Positions 11,096-22,865 of a DNA stretch of 64,000 nucleotides are shown here, piece after piece (position 1 is the first letter of the stretch; every line of letters starts with the position of its first letter). Source of the DNA: Armigeres subalbatus. Taxonomy: Eukaryota > Arthropoda > Insecta > Diptera > Culicidae. The DNA lies in assembly GCF_024139115.2 (NCBI RefSeq), contig NC_085141.1:379891278-379955277 (forward strand), read 5' to 3'. The translations under genes were made by a program, and so were the position numbers. The notes beneath the pieces were generated by a model, which was given only the letters and a program-made list of their open reading frames with translations, did no database searches and was not told the origin of the DNA.

Positions 11096-11880
11096 TGTCC
11101 CTCACTTTTGGAATCGATAGGAATATCAACATCAAAATTCCTATCGATATACGTTTTTTATGAATCGCAATCAGCTATATGATAGTTAAAAGTAGAGCTG
11201 ATTGGATAATTAATGGCTTTTTGTAAGATTGCTAACCTCACAGGAAGGTGATCATAGTGAAAATCAGCGAGTTACCTATTGACCACACAGCTGTCTTGAA
11301 TCCGTTAATACCATTTTAATTGTCGAAGGATTTCGACTGGACGAAAAACAAGTTGGTCCGTTGGGATATTGAATAAAATAATGTCATGCAGAACAATCTT
11401 CAAATGGAATTTTACCGTTGGAATTGCTTTGAGCATTTTTTATGAACGGCGTTTGGAATTGAAGTCACCAATTATGAACAATTTGGATTTGCTACGAGTT
11501 TGAAGTTCCACTTTCGACAAATTCCTTTGCTGCCCATTGTATGAAAATGCAAGTGGGCAGCAATAGAGGAGAATTGTCCGAAACTTGTTTCTACAGGAAC
11601 TCCCAAAGTTTCAAAAACTTTGGTTTCAATTGAAGTACATAATTTATGTTTGATTCGTCTATTATAACAATGGCGACCTCACCACAGGCGCTGTCAAAAC
11701 GATCATTTCTATAGATAAAATAATTTGAGTCTTTTTTGATGGAGAGTGAAGGTTTTCAATATGTTTCAGCGTTAATGGCAATATGCACATTATGAACTGT
11801 TAGCGAGTTCAATAATTCATCTTTCTTACCCTTTGAAGCGCGGGCATTCCAATAAAGAATTTTCAAGAAATTACTTGGAT
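11090..11880 (-). pseudogene. Jockey-type non-LTR endonuclease relic
   Basis: Read on the minus strand in broken frames, this region gives an APE-type endonuclease typical of jockey elements. It starts near 11880 with WNARASKGKKDELLNSL, passes YFIYRNDRFDSACG, and ends with PNGPTCFSSSRNPSTI and a segment on DIPIDSK. Several stops and frameshifts interrupt it, so no long frame survives. The RTE-like relic begins right at its downstream edge, so one element may have landed in the other. Confidence 0.7.
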
Positions 11881-11899
11881 CCATTAAAACGAAGTCCAA

Positions 11900-14800
11900 T
11901 GACAATTCTTTGTGTGAACTTTATGCCAACCTGAACAGCTTCAGCTTTGGTATTTGCTTCAAACATCGCATCAAAATTTGCTGGCAGCAGTGAAGAAGAA
12001 ATACTAAAGCCTAACCGTCCTTAAAATATGACTATGCAAACTGTTTTCCAACCTTCTTAATGATGTTTAAGTATGTCTCCTTCTGGGTAAACCACATCAA
12101 CGATTGAGTGATCCCAGAAATAAGCCTCGCAAAATGCTTTTACAACCGTTTCATAATGAATGTGATTACGCCGTGATCATCCATCATACCGAATCATTAT
12201 CCCTCCATCCAATCAACTTTCCTACTCACAGCAAATTGCCCTGCTGAAAAATCAATTTTCCACCTTCGAGCAAATCCTTGCCATCAAAAGCATCCCCTCG
12301 CAGCAGTTGCCACCATTTATTGTACTTGGAGCACAGCCCCCCGCCATTCAATCATGCTTAGTGGAGCCATCATCATCCGGAGAAAGCCCATCGACGACAT
12401 CTTGGCTGATTAATTTATCCGGTCTTTGCTGGCTGCGGTGCTGCTTGTTACCTACTTTTCACCGTTTGGAAAACTAACGGCGTCCCCGTTACTCATCCGA
12501 GGTCGCGCTCTGCCTCGACACTGCGAGCTATAAGTGTCACCAGCAGTCAACTTTTCGGATTAGCATTGCTAATACTAAATCAACCTCACCAGGAGTGTAT
12601 GCAGTGACGATGGTGGTAAACCACCTCCAGCCTTATGATGCGATGAAGAGGACGACGACGGCAAACGGGTTTGACCGCCCCTGGAAAGAAATTCTAAATC
12701 ATCATACCTCTGCCACTCATCGTAATCCGGCAGCAGCAGCACCAACAGAAGCTTCGCCTATACCCTGCTAGTGAAAAGCACAGCACAAGGATAGTTGCGC
12801 ACTCCACAGAGCTGCTGCTCAGCTGTCTGCCTGCCTCTACCTTGCCTTGAGCGACGAGACATCACATCGTTCTCCTATTCGAGCTCGCGTGAAAGTGGCT
12901 GTCGGCTGCTCCTGTTATGACGCTGAACGGATCGGATGGCGACGAAGGCATCGGGATACGTCCGAGGGGGAAAGGATTTTCGGTGTGCCATTGATGTCAA
13001 CCTTCTGTTTTGTATTTTGTGTACACCTTTTGTGCTGGATGATGTTCGGTATTTATAGGGCTCCGCTTTAATCCGACCACCGCACCGACGACCTTCCCCC
13101 TTCGGTCGGGTCGGTGCGCATTGATCCAAGTCCAGGCAGGAGGAGCCACTGCCAGGGTTGCAGGAAGAAAGCCAAAAGCCACACCATCATGCTGACGTCG
13201 CACTAAGGAGTATTTCAGCTCAAATCCTGGCCAAAAGTCAAAAACAATATTTTTAGATATCTCCATATTATTTTTCGTTTTTGTACTCTCAAATAGTAAT
13301 ACTAACTTGCCCTGGGATTTTTGGATCAATATTGATTACTTGTGAGTAATGCTGGATGCCAAAACTTCACCATAACTTACATGCTAGTTTTATCGCAATT
13401 GTCCATGAAAAAATGTTCATATTTTATCGTGTTTTTCTGGGTTTTTGTTGACTTTTAAGATGAAAATCAATATAGCTACCAATAATGAGGGTATGTAAAA
13501 TCGTTTCCAAGCATGATTCGATCTGAAATTGTTTTTAGGTGATCCATAATGATGATATTAATTGCTAGCTTTTTTTTACCTTTTTTACAATAATATGTTT
13601 TACAAAATTAAACTTTTGATTAGGTTCCAAACCCGATCAAGCAACAAAATTGTTAGCGTTGGAAAGATTGGAGTTTCCCCAATAAGCTCCACGAAAAACA
13701 TTTCACGCATCCTCACGCAATCGTGAGTTGTTTTTATTTGAATATAGTGAAGTTTTCTAAGAAAAGCTAGGCGAAAATAATAAATATTTATGATTTTGAG
13801 CGACAAAGCTTATAAAATGGTTCGCTTTCAAAGAAGAGCTGGACTTTGATGAAAAGCATACGCATTTTTCGGATGTAGAAGGTTGTTAAAAAATAAAGCG
13901 GTTGAAGTACATCGTATTTATTTGATCTGCTCCATTGATTGTAATATCAATACATTATCCAGGGACTTTAACAATATTCGATGACAAATTTATATAGTTG
14001 AAATGAACAAACGGAGCACATTTTCGGAAATCTTAGAAAGTAATAATTAAAGAATGAAAATTAACATAAAAATCATACTCATTGACAGAGTCAGAGGAGG
14101 ACACCACTCGTCGCAAGCACGCTGTAGTTCCCAAAGGCAGCGTTCTTACGCCAAGTGGTGCTCTACCTTAAACAACAACTGATGCCGCGGGTGGTCATAC
14201 TTCACTACTAGTTTAATACAAAAAGCACAAAAACAAACAAAAAATACGCTTTGCTGTTAATTGAATGCATTTACAGCCGATAAAATGATTGGCATAGTTT
14301 TGGCCACGCTTTTACACTACGTACTCCTATGTGCGTCGGGTGGATATCGATAGGGTAAACGAACGAACGAGCAGCGACAGTGTTTGAGGACGCTCGAGTG
14401 CTTTCTTCCTTGACAAAACGGAAGAAAAGGTTATAAAGGAGGCTCGAGAAATGAGGAATGTGTGTGCGAGCACAAAGAGGCCACTTAGCGTCAGTCCCCT
14501 TTCGGTTTCCTTCCGCCGGTGTGTCGGCTTTGTGCATTGAGTTCCGAGGAGGCTTGCGTTGCAGCGCTTGTGAAAGGACTAATCTTGGTGCCTTAGCCGA
14601 GGAGGTTTTTGTAATCGAATCAAAAGGATATTGGAGACATTATTCGAATTATGAGTTTTACATTTTATGTGCAGTGTGTCGAATTTCTATTGCGAGGCTT
14701 GTTGAAAAGAAAAATGAGATCGGATGATTCAGGGATTTGAACCATCATAGCAATGGCACTATTATTGTCATTTAACCTTCCGTAATCCAGAGGAAAAACC

Positions 14801-15055
14801 CGTGGCTTAATCCGACAAGGCCGGTTGCTGGTTGATACTTGTGTTTATAAAATCCTTCTCAAGTCTCAACTACCGAGCGCTCACAAAGGAGCAAACTCGT
14901 TCACGATATTACAAGAAAAATATTTTTTTTGAACTGATTGAATACGAGTTTCTTTCTACTTTTGTGATGTTTTTTTCACATTTCAACCATGGTGCTATTT
15001 TGCCAGAATTTGAAATCCTGCCACTACGCGTAAACATTGTTGTTTCTTTAGTAAA
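11900..15055. other. Mostly unassigned DNA; GC-richer patch at 12.2-13.2 kb
   Basis: No recognisable domain or RNA gene. Bases 12200-13200 have higher GC and CAGCAG/GACGACGACG runs. They look less repeat-derived than the surroundings and could be a gene-flanking remnant. Open frames at 12847-13071, 14271-14537 and 14832-15173 have no domain I recognise and overlap frames on the other strand. Bases 13340-14250 are AT-rich. Confidence 0.4.
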
Positions 15056-15060
15056 ATACG

Positions 15061-15180
15061 TCAGCGGTTCTCAACCTGGGGTACACGCATCCCTGGTACC
15101 TCCGATGGTCCCAAGGGGACAAAAATGCTTAAATAATGGCAGATGTATTACAATTCCAATAAAAACTTATTGATAAAGTA
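15061..15180 (+). mobile_element. hAT-type transposon end fragment
   Basis: The sequence CAGCGGTTCTCAACCTGGGG at 15062-15081 closely matches the well-known hAT terminal motif CAGNGGTTCTCAACCTGGGG, and is followed by a GGTACACGCATCCCTGG-type subterminal stretch. Only one end is recognisable. The element is presumably truncated near 15180. Confidence 0.55.
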
Positions 15181-15374
15181 AATCAATGACTTCTGAATCC
15201 TGCCCACCCACTAGCAAAGTGTATGAAGGGCTATCGGACAAAAAGATAAAGAAAAACACAAAACATCAAATGAAGAAATTCTAAAAATCTGCAATGTAAT
15301 CTACCTATTTGAGAGAAAATAATATGTCACGAACTAGCTTCATGTAACCGGCTTTGCATGAACTAGCTTCATGC

Positions 15375-15387
15375 AATTCAAATGTCT
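15375..15387. repeat. Target site duplication, left copy
   Basis: AATTCAAATGTCT here is repeated exactly at 18100-18112. The pair flanks the non-LTR element at 15388-18099, whose poly-A tail (a T run on the plus strand, 15387-15396) abuts this copy. Confidence 0.9.
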
Positions 15388-15777
15388 TTTTTTTTTAACC
15401 GGTTCATTTATTTGATAGGCTCAGTCGTGTGTGACACTTTGCGGAGCCGCAATTCTCAAGTATGATATTTTTACATGGTATATCATCTTATCTTAACAGT
15501 TAGTTGGGAGGGGACATAGACCATAATACTCGTGGCGACTCAAGGTTAGAAAAACTTAATACAGGACGGACGGGGTAGGGATTTGGGTTTAGGTTATTTC
15601 AGCTCCTCATCCAGGCGTTTGACGTTGAACGTTGAAAACGGTTTCGCGTGGCGTCGTGCTCGATTTTGGTTCGTCGGGGAGAGTAGCATCTTCCGGATGG
15701 CCAGAACTTCGTGGTACACGGTACAGAGAAACAGAATCGGACAAGAAAAAAAACTGAGAAAGAGAATAATTTAGGCA

Positions 15778-16365
15778 TTAAACTTTGATGTCAGCCAAAC
15801 AAAGGAAGGCATAGATGGCCTGCATATATATCACATCGCGATCTCCCAAAACACCTCTTATATCCCGGAAGGGTTGTTTACCTCGGGCCACAAGGGTATC
15901 CAATAGTTGCTCTCTGGAGGCGTCATTTTCCGAGCAATACCAAACTACGTGATCGATGTCATCGTAACCGGCTCCGCACCTACATAGGTTGCTATCGACC
16001 AGGTTTATTCTGTAGAGATGTGTGTTTAGTGAATAGTGATTAGACCTAAGTCTCGACATCGTGCGAATGAAGCCTCGACTTAAGTCCTCACCTCTGAACC
16101 ACGCTCGCGCAGAAACTTTTGGAACTATGGATAATAGCCACCGTCCAAGTTCATTGTGTGACCAAATCATTTGCCAATTTTGAAGAGTACTCTGACGGAC
16201 TAATGGGAAAAACTTGTTGTTCGAGATTTGTCTATCATAAACTTCACCTTCCTGTGCGCCCACCTTTGCTAGCGAGTCCGCCTTCTCATTGCCATAGATT
16301 AGCAAACAGATATACAGAATTGAGTTTTTTGCGGAGAGAACTCGATCCCTAAATGTCTGGCCCAA
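15778..16365 (-). pseudogene. RNase H end and C-terminal tail of the I-type element
   Basis: The RNase H signature GNEKADSLAKVGA lies near 16280, followed by a ~150-residue tail with a C-x-C...H...C cluster (NLCRCGAGYDDIDHVVWYC), typical of I-type ORF2 proteins. The upstream 25 or so codons of this frame do not belong to RNase H. They read the RT-side sequence across a deletion junction near 16320. The stop at 15778 is the natural end of ORF2. Confidence 0.8.
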
Positions 16366-17279
16366 ACAGTCAGGTTATTTAGGGAATTTTGCAATAGTCT
16401 TTGCAGGACATTTGCGCATGAACCTCTTAGGGAGATCACGGCATCATCTGGTTATCTAAGCGTGCATTGTCCTTCCAAACAATTGTCAATATCTTTAACA
16501 TAGAAATTATTAAGCAAGGGCCTTAAACATGATCCTTGGGGAAAGCCCATGTAGCTATTTCTGGAAGTTGTCAGAGTGCCAAGAGTAAAGTTCATATGTT
16601 TTACTGACAACAAATTGTACAATAAATTATTCAAAATAACGGGTAATCCACTACTGTGCAAATTTTCCGACAGTACTTCTATGGAAACAGAATCAAAAGC
16701 GCCCTTAATATCCAAGAAAACTGAAGCCAGTTGCTCCTTGTGCGCATAGGCCAGCTGTATATCTGAAGAGAGCAACGCTGGACAGTCATTTGTTCCTTTA
16801 CCTTTTCGAAAACCGAATTGAGTATTTGACAGTAATGCATTTTGCTCGACCCAATGGTCAATTCTTGAAAGGATCATTTTCTCCAATAATTTCCTCATGC
16901 ACGATAGCATGGCGATCGGTTGGTATGAATTGTGATTAGACGCTGGTTTCCCAGGCTTTTGAATAGCTATTACTTTGACCTGTCGCCATTCTGGGGGCAC
17001 AATGTTGTACTCCATGAAACAGTTGTACAGGTCAAGTAATCGTCTTTTAGCGATATCTGGGAGGTTTTTAAGAAGATTGAATTTGATATTATCGCATCCC
17101 GGAGAAGAATTGTTTGATGAAAGAAGAGACATAGAACGTTCCAGCATTGAGAATGGTCCACCCAAAAAAACCGGGATCAGTGACTGATTCTCGAAATAGC
17201 GGTTCTGCTGGTACGGAATCTGGGCAGACCGTTTTTGCGAAGTTGAATATCCATCATTTGGAGTATTCTTCACTCTCAT
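16366..17279 (-). pseudogene. Reverse transcriptase of the I-type element, catalytic box disrupted
   Basis: Recognisable RT blocks include PPEWRQVKVIAIQKPGKP, NTQFGFRKGKGTND, the first catalytic aspartate in FLDIKGAFDSV, and the PQGSCLRPLLNNFYVKDIDN turn. At the second catalytic box, an in-frame TAA (16452-16454) falls just before P-D-D (16443-16451), where family members have ADD. The reading then continues through the thumb region (WARHLGIEFSPQ in the next frame) until the internal deletion near 16320. A frameshift near 17270 separates it from the endonuclease. Non-functional. Confidence 0.85.
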
Positions 17280-18099
17280 TGGTGGAAATGCGGTTCCGCA
17301 TGTTGCGGGCCGTTTTCCAAACTGTTGTCATTGAGGTTTCTCGTGATAGTCCCTCAACAAAACGTCGCCAGTAGCTACGTTTTTTAGCCTTGAGAAGATT
17401 TTTGAGCTTTCTTTCAAGCATCAAATACTCTTCGAAAAGCTCAGACCTTCCGTGTTTACGGAAAGCCTTGAAGGCATCAGATTTCTCGGAAAACAACTTA
17501 GTACATTCATCATCCCATCCAGCAGTGGCTGGTCTTCTTATGACAGATGTACTTGGAACGCGTCGTTTCTGAGCTTCTAGTGCGCTTTTATGAATCAATT
17601 CGGTAAGGAATCGATACTCATCCAGTGGAGGAAGAATATCAGTTGATTCAATACCAATTTTTACCGTCGATGCAAATTTTTGCCAGTCAATGTTTTTCGT
17701 GAGGTCGAAAGGAACATTAACTGGCACTGATAGTTGATAGCCGCTTTTGATTGTGGTGACTATCGGCATGTGGTCACTACCATGGGGATCTTGGATTACC
17801 TTCCACGTGCAATCTAATGATAGTGAATTAGAGCATAAAGACAGATCTATTCGACTTTCCTGACCTTGAGGTCCTATTCGAGTTACTTCGCCTGTGTTCA
17901 AAATATTCAAGTTGAAATCGTCGCACAAATCATAGAAAATAGGCGCTCTGTTATCGTCTCTAGTTTCGCCCCATGCAATACCATGTGCATTCATATCACC
18001 CAGTATTAAAACTGGGATGATAAAAGAGAGACTGCGCTCCAAAGATGCCGACGATTAAGTGAGGCATTTGGGGGAATATACACTGAAGCTATGCAAAGG
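17254..18099 (-). pseudogene. Endonuclease domain of the I-type element, 5' truncated
   Basis: An APE-type endonuclease with the motifs LGDMNAHGIAWG (metal and DNA binding) and GSDHMPIV (catalytic histidine region), followed by the linker to the RT (RRPATAGWDDECTKLF). The open frame starts at 18042 on a non-ATG codon. Upstream, 18099-18045 continues the domain in another frame (IASVYIPPNASL), so a frameshift lies near 18045 and the true N-terminus is missing. Confidence 0.85.
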
Positions 18100-18112
18100 A
18101 ATTCAAATGTCT
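18100..18112. repeat. Target site duplication, right copy
   Basis: AATTCAAATGTCT, identical to 15375-15387, immediately beyond the truncated 5' end of the I-type element. Confidence 0.9.
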
Positions 18113-18214
18113 TAATCTAGCACCAAAGGCACATAAGTAGAGAGATTGACGAAATCTAGATACATACCTAGATGCAACGGCCGCTCGATATGATGACTGA
18201 CTGGATTGATCTTA

Positions 18215-18400
18215 TTGGGGAAAGTCATTTGGCCGAATAGGACATTTAGCCGATTAGGACTTTTAGCCGAATAGGACATTTGACCGGTTGTATACTATTT
18301 CGCCGAAAAACATTTCGCGGTACGACATTCCGCGGAATGTATCAACTCTTCGAAACACATTTCGCGGAATGCTTAATTACATGCAATCCAGGCTAAATTC
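18215..18400. repeat. Short-motif repeat block (GGCCGAATAGGACATTT type)
   Basis: Variants of TTTGGCCGAATAGGACATTT and TTTCGCGGAATG recur at 10-30 base spacing. The same vocabulary returns at 19170-19372 in the same orientation, bracketing the tandem repeats between them. It resembles subterminal repeats of large non-autonomous DNA transposons. No inverted termini are proven. Confidence 0.6.
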
Positions 18401-18439
18401 TTTCGGATTGTGATTTAAAGCTGTGATTGTGATGAAAGA

Positions 18440-18870
18440 AGATAATGCCTTCTTTGAATGACCGCATCCGGACGTTATACCGCAAAGTGAGGGAACAATG
18501 CCTTCGTGAAATGGACACGTTTGCTCGGTATGAAGAAAATAAAGGAGGTAGTCACTTCTATGAATTAATGCTTCTGCCTGGTAAAAATCAAAAAGAAAAG
18601 ATAATGCCTACTTTGAATGAATGCGTCTGCCCGGTATAAAGTGAAAGGAGAAGTAAGGCCTTCCTTAAATGGATGCATCAACCCGGTATAAGGCGGAAGG
18701 AGTTGATAATGCCTTCTTTAAAAGCACGCGTCTGCCCGGTAAAAGGCGAAGGGCTGGGTAACGCCTTCTTTAAATGGATGCATCAGCCCAGTACAAGGTG
18801 GAAGGAGCTGATAATGCCTTCTTAAAAAAAACTCGACTGCCCGGTATAAGGCGAAGGGAAGGGTAACGCT
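18440..18870 (+). repeat. ~55-60-bp tandem repeat, about 7 diverged units
   Basis: Units carry AATGCCTTCTTTGAATGAATGC-like, CTGCCCGGTATAAGGCGAAG-like and purine-rich spacer segments. Spacing varies with small indels. Copies toward 18700-18850 are the most alike. No coding function is apparent. Confidence 0.75.
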
Positions 18871-18954
18871 TTAACGCTTCATTATATCTGTCAGATATAA
18901 TAAAATATTTGTAAGGGGCAATTGAAATTTCGAAACCACTGCTACATGTTATGG

Positions 18955-19050
18955 AAGGTCTTACTTAGCCGTGCGGGAAGATGTAGAGCTGTCAAGCAAG
19001 ACTATGCTGAAGGAAGCTGGGTTCTGGCCCGGACTAGGAAATTTATCGAT
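18955..19050 (+). mobile_element. tRNA-derived SINE head relic (Feilai-like)
   Basis: CTTAGCCGTGCGGGAAGATG, CAAGCAAGACTATGCTGAAG and GCTGGGTTCTGGCCCGGACTAGG align in order with the head of the SINE at 6820-7071, on the opposite strand. The B box is mutated. The SINE body is missing. Confidence 0.65.
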
Positions 19051-19169
19051 GAAAAATTTTCTCGAGGTATACGGTAGGTATAGGTATACGGTTCACAGCA
19101 GGTAAACCTCGCAGGTAATAACTGCTGTGAACACTTATGAATGAACACTAAGCTTTTATTATTAGTATT

Positions 19170-19372
19170 CCACGAAATGGTGCATTCTGCGCAATGGTAC
19201 ATTCTGTTAAAAGTCATTCGGCGAAAAGATACAATCCGCTAAATGTCGTACTGCAAAAAGTTACAAACCGCCAAATGTTATTCCGCGAAATAGTTTTCGG
19301 TGAAATGCTATACAATCCATTTGGCCAAATAGGACATTAGGCCGAATAGGGCATTTGGCCGATCAGGAAAGA
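19170..19372. repeat. Short-motif repeat block, second copy
   Basis: Related to 18215-18400 and in the same orientation: TTTGGCCAAATAGGACATTA, GGCCGAATAGGGCATTTGGC, and ATTCCGCGAAATAG-type motifs. Confidence 0.6.
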
Positions 19373-20085
19373 CGTCTTACTACTCACTTCTCATTTTTCA
19401 GACTAAGGAAAGAGAAATGAGGAGTGAGAAGTGAGACGTCTCAATTCTCACTTCTCATTTCTCACTTCTTACTGTAAAAAGTGAGAAGCGCGAAGTTAGT
19501 AATGAGACGACTCACTACTCACTTCGCACTTCTCACTTTTTACAGTCTCACTCTCACGTCTCACTACTCACGTCTCATTTCTCACTGCTCACTGTAAAAA
19601 ATGATGAGCGTGAAGTGAGTAGTGAGACGTCATTTCTCACTGCTCGCTGTAAAAAGTGAGAAGCGTGAAGTGAGTAGTCCTAGTCCCTCCTAATTTATCA
19701 TTTCTCACTGTGAGAAGTGAGTAGTGAGACGTCTCACTACTCACTCCACACTACTCACTTTTCACAGTAAGAAGTGGGGAATAAGTAGTGAGAAATGAGA
19801 CGTCTCACTTTTCACTACGTATTCCCCACTTCTTACTGTGAAAATTGAGAAGTGTGAAGTGAGAAGTGAAACGTCTCACTACTCACTTCTCAATTTTCAC
19901 TTTTCATAGTGAGAAGTCAGAAATGAGGAGTGAGAAGTGAGACGTTTCAATTTTCACTCTTCATTTCTCACTTCACACTGTGAAAAGTGAGAAGCGAGAA
20001 GACGTCTCGCTTCAAACTCTTCATTTCCCACTTCTCACTATGAAAAGCGAATTGTGCGAAGTGAGAAGTGAGACGTCCCAGTATG
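19373..20085. repeat. Palindromic microsatellite-like block
   Basis: About 700 bases consist almost wholly of permutations of CACTTCTCACT, GTGAGAAGTGAG, TACAGT and GAGACGTCTC. Both strands carry the same vocabulary, so the block can fold into many alternative hairpins. GAGACGTCTC is itself a 10-bp palindrome and occurs several times (for example near 19430, 19730 and 19798). Confidence 0.85.
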
Positions 20086-20342
20086 TTATGTATGCACCAC
20101 ATACCGGCACCCTTCAACATTCCTGAAGGGTAGGGGTAGAGTATGCATCACGTTGTCATGCATTATGCAGAGAGCCGGAGGCATTTGCGGTGAACGTCAG
20201 CACGGCTGACGGGCAACAAGATTGAAGTTGTTTCTTGGTCGCTGTAGTAAAAACAATGGATTAAGGATGAAGCGTGGTCTTGGAATCGGCTAGTGGGTGA
20301 TTAAGAGGGATGGAGTAAAAGTAAGCGAGCAAGAGTTAATGG

Positions 20343-20542
<200 letters not shown>

Positions 20543-21030
20543 TGGTTTTCGGGGTATTGACCCAGTGGCCTTCATGGTAAAGGGTAAAGCCATTCGGGGT
20601 ACTGGCATTCGGGGTATTGGGATAGACCCACCAAACACATTATCTCTCCTGTGATTTTGATTCCATATTATATGAGGATACTCCATTAGGCGTAGGTTCA
20701 TCGAAGAGCTGTAGCCCATCAAGTATCAAGTAAGTATGTTCCCCTCTTTTAACGCTCAAAATTCGAAATAACACTCCCACTTTCTACGCCCTATACGAGC
20801 GAAAATAAATTTCAACAATTTGTATGAGTCGAATTTTAATTAATTTTGAGGTTTTTTTGTAGAAGGACTAATTTCTACATATGTTCTAGAATTTAGGCGT
20901 GCATTCCAAGTTGCTCTTGTCAAATAATTTTTAAATTGCAGTTTAATCGGTAAAATTTTACCCAAATACAGTTCAATGATTTATTTTAACCGAACTTACG
21001 GTAAGTTTTAATGTTTACCGAAGTTTTTCG

Positions 21031-21167
21031 TCAAAAACTTTACCGAACAGCAAAATATATTTGAAGTTTGTACATCCATAATGCCTTCATACAGTTGTCT
21101 CAAACACAAGGGGGGGGGGGGCGATTTCACGCTTAATTTAATTTTAACAAATATGGTTACCCTTTCA
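21031..21167. repeat. Dispersed repeat, copy 1 of 2
   Basis: Matches 24726-24858 in the same orientation: AAAAACTTTACCGAACAGCA, ATAATGCCTNCATACAGTTG, a G-rich tract (12-13 Gs at about 21109) and AACAAATATGGTTACCCT. Family unknown. Confidence 0.75.
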
Positions 21168-21539
21168 GGTATCAGGTATCAGAACGTCGGCTCAGGAGGC
21201 ACGGTCCCCTCAATTTGGGAGATTTGTGCCATCGCCTTCACTGGCCTTTCTCATCATTGACCTGACGGTAAAGGAAGTCAACATGGGAAAGAAAGAGGAA
21301 GTGAAGCTGGAAAGGAGAATGGAACAGGTTGCTGGAGAAGAAGGATACAATCAATGATACATACATACGATGCATTTTGTAAAACGCAATGAAACGCGAA
21401 GCATAAAATATACTAGATAAGTAACACAATGCAAATACATGTGATATACCATTTATAGGAAAGTCAATTATGTAGACTCACACGCATTCAGCTAGGTGCT
21501 AAAGAGAGGTGTCACAAAAACACTGAGGACGTAACAATG

Positions 21540-22620
21540 GATGAACGTCAAAGACGAAACAGAGTGCACTGTGAGAAACGCATAATGCGAATCCATATAG
21601 GTGACAATCACAAAGTACATTGTAAAAATCGCATAATGCGAATCCATATAGGTGGTAATTTGTTGAAAACTAAGTAAAACACATATCCTTAACCCCATTC
21701 TTATTGAACCTCACGTTGAGATTGAACAAGAGTAGCTGAACCCAAACGTCAAGGACGAAACACAGAGTACACTGTGAAAAACGCATAATGCGAATCCATA
21801 TAGGTGACAAACACAGTACAGTGTAAAAAACGAGTACACTGTGGAAAAACGCATAATGCGAATCCATATAGGTGACAGACACAAAGTACATTGTAAAAAA
21901 ATGCATAATGCGAATCCATATAGGTGAAAGTTTGTTGAAAACTTAGTAAAACACATATTCATAACCCCACTCTTATTTAACCTCACGTTGAGATTGAACA
22001 AGAGTAGCCGAAGCCGAACGTCAAGGCCGAGACACAGAGTACACTGTCAAAAACGAAATAATTGCATTTTGAACTTTTTTTTTGTTTCCTTGTTATTTTT
22101 TTAATTCCCCCCCCCCCCTCGTACCTTTCGAGAGCCGTCGGACATAAAATAAATTTAATATTTGTGTCGGCCTAATTATCCATCATAAATGCTAGTACAA
22201 TAATATAGGTAACATACACAAAGTACATTGTAAAAAACGCATAATGCGAATCCATATAGGTGACAATTTGTTGAAAAACAAAGTAAAAAACATATTCATA
22301 ACCCCACCCTCAAGTTGAGATTAAACAAGAGTAGCTGAAGCCGAACGTCAAAGTCGAAACATAGAGTACACTGTGAAAAACGCATAATGCGAATCCATAT
22401 AGGTGATAGACACAAAGTACATTGTAAAAAAAATGCATAATGCGAATCCATATAGGTGAAAGTTTGTTGAAAAATTAAGTAAAACACATATTCATAACCC
22501 CACACTCACGTTGAGATTGAACAAGAGTAGCCAAGACCGAACGTCAAAGACGAGACACAGAGTACACTGTGAAAAACGCATAATGCGAATCCATATAGGT
22601 GAAAATTTGTTGAAAACTAA
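21540..22620. repeat. Complex tandem repeat built on a CGCATAATGCG core
   Basis: The core CGCATAATGCGAATCCATAT followed by AGGTGA occurs about nine times (for example near 21580, 21630, 21781, 21850, 21903, 22239, 22380, 22435 and 22577). It is arranged in a larger unit containing GAGTACACTGTGAAAAA, ACAAAGTACATTGTAAAAA, TTTGTTGAAAA and CCTCACGTTGAGATTGAACA. An unrelated AT-rich stretch with a C10 run interrupts at about 22060-22200. The short 60-96 codon frames here are shadows of the repeat. Confidence 0.85.
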
Positions 22621-22865
22621 TGTCGAAATCGTTTTTAAACCTGGGTCAGTGCCAACCCGAACCCTTAATAAAAAAACATTTTCAGTTCCATCTGTCATTG
22701 GATATGTTGGTGTGCGTAGCATCGTGTTTGTTTTGATTCGAAACATATGATCCAGGACATTCAGTGCACAGTGCGGGCGTTGACTAATCAGTTCATGAAA
22801 AATAAATATGTTTAAGTACGTGAATTAATTTTTACGGATAGTGGAATTTACTTTTGGGTGGATAT

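Larger units (their letters stand above)
15388..18099 (-). mobile_element. I-type non-LTR retrotransposon, 5' truncated and internally deleted
   Basis: On the minus strand the order is endonuclease, reverse transcriptase, remains of RNase H, C-terminal zinc-ribbon-like tail, 3' untranslated region and poly-A, with an AATAAA signal just before the tail. The exact 13-bp target duplication defines both ends. The 5' end falls inside the endonuclease domain, as expected from incomplete reverse transcription. The presence of RNase H points to the I/LOA/Loner group. The exact clade needs a tree. The element encodes no intact product. Confidence 0.88.

Noticed and set aside
21540..22620. CRISPR-like array with 26-bp repeats
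   Set aside because: The sequences between cores are themselves repeated and vary in length. This is a higher-order satellite.
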